Source: an uncultured Clostridia bacterium (lineage in GTDB: Bacteria > Bacillota > Clostridia > Christensenellales > Borkfalkiaceae). From it: DNA of 6,891 nucleotides. How positions within the stretch are numbered: the first letter of the stretch is position 1; each line of letters opens with the position of its first letter. The notes below the pieces were generated by a model. That model was not told the DNA's origin. It ran no database searches and saw only the letters and a list, made by a program, of their open reading frames with translations. Location: contig CAMWWA010000068.1 of the NCBI GenBank assembly GCA_947177825.1, forward strand, positions 1-6,891. The letters are read 5' to 3'. Positions 4,367 to 6,891 of this stretch are shown piece after piece. A program made the translations under genes and the position numbers.

Positions 4367-6891
4367 TTACTCGCCTTCGTCAAAGGTTACTACCGAGTCA
4401 ATGGTAGATTTGCCGGTCAATTTCACCACGACCTTGTGCTTGCCCTGCGCAAGCTTGCCGCTCATATACGATACGCCGTAAGGGGAGGAGTCCTCTTTAA
4501 GTGCAATAGAGTCGACCTTTTTGCCGTCGATATACACCTTGAAATTCTTGCCGTACGCGTTGGAGGAGAGGAGAGCGATTCTCGTGCCCGTGAACTCGAA
4601 GGTCATCTTTGCGCCGCTTGCGCCTATCGCTACGTGACCGAACGAGGAAGCCGTCTGCATGCCGCTCCATTTGCCCTTGAAGGTAAACATTTCGTTATCG
4701 GGTGTATAATGTTTGCCGCCCAGCACTTCGGTCGAATGCGTAAACGTAATTTGACCGAGTACGATATAATAATCTCCGTTATTCTGATGCGCCGCACTTA
4801 TTTTAATCCTGCAATAACGCAACGTGGTTTCGGAGAAATCGGCGTTAACCTGATTGCCGTTTCTGGGAGCGTCGGTAAACTCGGCAACGTTGAACCACGT
4901 GTTCCCGTCCAAACTGCCTTCAACAGTAAACGCTTTGGGCGTTTCCAGCATACCGTTGTTGTTGCGGCATTGGAAAGTAATTCTGTTGATATTTCTTTCT
5001 TCGCTAAGGTCAAACGTCATATCCAGGGGCTTGCTTGCAGAAACCTTCCAGCTGGTATGAATATACGTATTTGCTTTGCCGTCTGTCAGATTTTCGATAG
5101 GGAAGTTGCCCCAACCCCAACCCTTGGGCGGTGCGGAGTAATTCGAATTGGTTAAGGTTACTCCCTCGCTAGGCACGGAAACGTTATCTTTATAGTCGTA
5201 ACTATAATTTCTCTTGTAGAAATACTCGCTTGTGAATTCGGATTTGAATTCGTAGGAGCTTCTGTAGGCGTTTACGTAATTGGCGGAGGTGGGAGGCATC
5301 AGCTTGGATTCGGTCATTTCCGAAAATACCTTAGCATCGATTTTTTCGCCGCTCTGTTTGAAATATTCCGTCTTTCCGTTCTTATTTGTGGTATACGCAA
5401 CGGGCTTGCCTTGATAGTCCTTGTAAGTCGTCTTGGTGTACGAATAGCCTTCGTCACTTGGGCTGTTTACCGTCGTCTTGTCGTCTGATTTGTAATACGT
5501 TTCCTCAATTGTGAACATCGCCTGCGTCCATTGCGTCATACCTACGCCGATAAAGCTGCGGACGCTCGGCTCTACGATAAGCACTTCCTTTATATACAGC
5601 CAGTTTTCAATTTCCTTTTTGCCCTCTTTGAGCTTAAGCGTAAATTCCTTGGTGCCGCCGCCGTTTACGTATAGGGTAACGTTGACTTTGCCTTCGTTGA
5701 ATTGTATATCGAAATAAGTTTCGGGGGCGTTAGTGCGGAAGTCTGCCGTGGCATTACCGTAGACGGGGGTGTCTTGGGTAATCTTCGCGCCCAGGTTGTA
5801 ATCTTTGCCGTCCAGAGAGAAGTAGAGCGCACAGTTGTTCCTGCCGCGAAGATACACGCGGTATTTGCCGTCCCCGTCGAAATAAAGCTTGCCGTCTATA
5901 ACCTCGATATTATTATCGTGGAAGAAATACTTATCGGGAGCGTCGGGACGCGAAGGCTTTTCGGCAACTGGATAGAACCATATATCCGTATTGCAGTTCT
6001 GCGTGGGGTTGAACTGGTTCTGCTCGACGACCGTCTCATAGCCCTTGAATCCCTTTTCATAGGCTTCAACCGCGTCCTTGTACATCGTTTCGGCGGTGTA
6101 GGTGTAGGTCGTTCTTTCAAGCGTCATCTTATTGCTTTCGTGCGACTGCTGGAATTCCAGTACGAGGTCTACGTCGTCAACCTCGAACGAGCCGTCGTCC
6201 TTAGTTATCTTCAAGGTTATGAGAATTTTGCCGGAATTGAGGTTTTTCTTTTTAGAGTCGGGGGTATAGGTGTAAACGCCTTTTTCCTCCGTTTCGGTGA
6301 ACTTGCCGTTTTCGGGCTGCGTTACGTCGGCTATTTCGTACTTAAACCCGTCGGGAATTATTATGCTGCCCTGAGCGTACTGACCGCCGGGTGCGGAGTA
6401 CTTTCTAAGGTCTACGGTAAACTCTTCGCCGTAGGGTATTACGTACGGCTGCATCGTCTGGAAGTATCTCTTCTCGCCGTCGTACGTATAGCTTCTGCCC
6501 GTCTGGTATACGGACGAAACGGGAACGAACATAGGATAGTTCGCGGCTGCGGTATTATTGACGTTGCCCTGCAACATATTATTGAAGTAATAGTACATAT
6601 TGTTGTGGGTCACGTTTTGCCAGGCGTTCATATATTCCTGGTAATTTCCGCCGTATCTCGATTTGGAGAAGACGTCCGCACCGAAGTTGTGGAGGAGGGT
6701 TGCGTACAGCGCAAGACCCTGATTGCCGTTTTCGGGCTCTTCATTCGCGCGAGTTATTTTAAGGGTTTGCTCCAAAGCCCAGGTTGCGCTCGTGTAGCGG
6801 TTCCAGCCGCCCAAGCCCGACGCGCCGTAGCTGCCTATGCCGCGGTTAGAGGATATTTTCGTGAACAGTGCGTACGAAACGAGGGTAAGCG
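4367..6891 (-). CDS. C-terminal part of a giant secreted multidomain protein, probably M60-like mucin peptidase
   Basis: Partial: the frame is open to the right edge, giving 840 residues; the true start lies outside. The TTG at 6812-6814 is not a credible start; positions below count from it. Order seen: Trp/Tyr-rich helical segment with NQGLALYATLLHNFGADVFS (31-50), resembling the helical region after the catalytic site of M60/enhancin-like peptidases; a cadherin-like beta domain with GVYTYTPD and DDVDLVLEF (about 120-222); a PA14-like region (about 230-440) with YFDGDGKYRVYLRG (311-324); a Tyr-rich linker (about 440-548); an F5/8 type C (CBM32-like) module (551-697, bases about 4724-5164); and a final beta-sandwich with NFKVYIDGK (757-765). 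No LPXTG or transmembrane anchor follows, so it is likely released or held by N-terminal parts. Likely role: binding and cleaving host or dietary glycoproteins. The sugar-binding module is fairly secure; the peptidase assignment is inference, since no HEXXH lies in view. Confidence 0.72.
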   Translation of the reverse strand, partial: LTLVSYALFTKISSNRGIGSYGASGLGGWNRYTSATWALEQTLKITRANEEPENGNQGLALYATLLHNFGADVFSKSRYGGNYQEYMNAWQNVTHNNMYYYFNNMLQGNVNNTAAANYPMFVPVSSVYQTGRSYTYDGEKRYFQTMQPYVIPYGEEFTVDLRKYSAPGGQYAQGSIIIPDGFKYEIADVTQPENGKFTETEEKGVYTYTPDSKKKNLNSGKILITLKITKDDGSFEVDDVDLVLEFQQSHESNKMTLERTTYTYTAETMYKDAVEAYEKGFKGYETVVEQNQFNPTQNCNTDIWFYPVAEKPSRPDAPDKYFFHDNNIEVIDGKLYFDGDGKYRVYLRGRNNCALYFSLDGKDYNLGAKITQDTPVYGNATADFRTNAPETYFDIQFNEGKVNVTLYVNGGGTKEFTLKLKEGKKEIENWLYIKEVLIVEPSVRSFIGVGMTQWTQAMFTIEETYYKSDDKTTVNSPSDEGYSYTKTTYKDYQGKPVAYTTNKNGKTEYFKQSGEKIDAKVFSEMTESKLMPPTSANYVNAYRSSYEFKSEFTSEYFYKRNYSYDYKDNVSVPSEGVTLTNSNYSAPPKGWGWGNFPIENLTDGKANTYIHTSWKVSASKPLDMTFDLSEERNINRITFQCRNNNGMLETPKAFTVEGSLDGNTWFNVAEFTDAPRNGNQVNADFSETTLRYCRIKISAAHQNNGDYYIVLGQITFTHSTEVLGGKHYTPDNEMFTFKGKWSGMQTASSFGHVAIGASGAKMTFEFTGTRIALLSSNAYGKNFKVYIDGKKVDSIALKEDSSPYGVSYMSGKLAQGKHKVVVKLTGKSTIDSVVTFDEGE

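Noticed and set aside
4343..5155. 270-codon plus-strand frame opposite the large minus-strand gene
   Set aside because: Antisense shadow of a long well-supported frame with recognisable domains; no ribosome site, and it starts inside the terminator hairpin.
6812..6814. TTG as start of the large minus-strand gene
   Set aside because: The frame remains open for 25 more codons to the window edge with continuing domain-like sequence, and a secreted protein would need a signal peptide, which is absent here.

Overview
The window reads as a piece of a bacterial chromosome from an anaerobic, probably gut-dwelling member of the Bacillota (Clostridia-like). The reasons are strong AGGAG-type ribosome sites, a canonical TTGACA / TAAAAT promoter with 17-base spacing, U-tailed intrinsic terminators, a short Gram-positive-style lipoprotein, and a very large secreted multidomain protein of the kind gut Clostridia use on mucus. 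This is an inference; no marker gene fixes the taxon.

Left part (1-3996, plus strand): a tightly packed gene row. It has a PlsC-type acyltransferase carrying an extra zinc ribbon and C-terminal domain (18-1199), a GltS-type sodium/organic anion symporter one base later (1201-2691), a TauE/SafE-type permease (2713-3495), and a small AT-rich lipoprotein gene (3523-3930). The row ends at an intrinsic terminator (3958-3996). Spacing suggests one transcript, although the lipoprotein gene differs in base composition and may be a later insertion. Two adjacent membrane carriers for organic anions and sulfur or C2-type anions hint at a joint uptake/efflux role, but the substrates cannot be read from sequence.

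Middle (3997-4366): no protein gene. It contains a complete tRNA-Arg(ACG) on the minus strand with its own promoter, encoded CCA and terminator. Beyond the terminator lies an 81-base imperfect palindrome whose outer arm is part of an exact 17-base copy of the tRNA 3' end. This tRNA-end repeat plus hairpin is the least explained structure in the window and looks like a small tRNA-targeting repeat element or a remnant of an integration event. An 18-base perfect AT palindrome and a GC-rich terminator hairpin complete the region.

Right part (4367-6891, minus strand): the C-terminal 840 residues of a giant secreted protein that runs off the right edge. It resembles the downstream part of M60-like (enhancin-type) mucin peptidases: a helical segment, a cadherin-like beta domain, a PA14-like region, an F5/8 type C (CBM32-like) sugar-binding module and a final beta-sandwich. 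The catalytic residues would lie outside the window.
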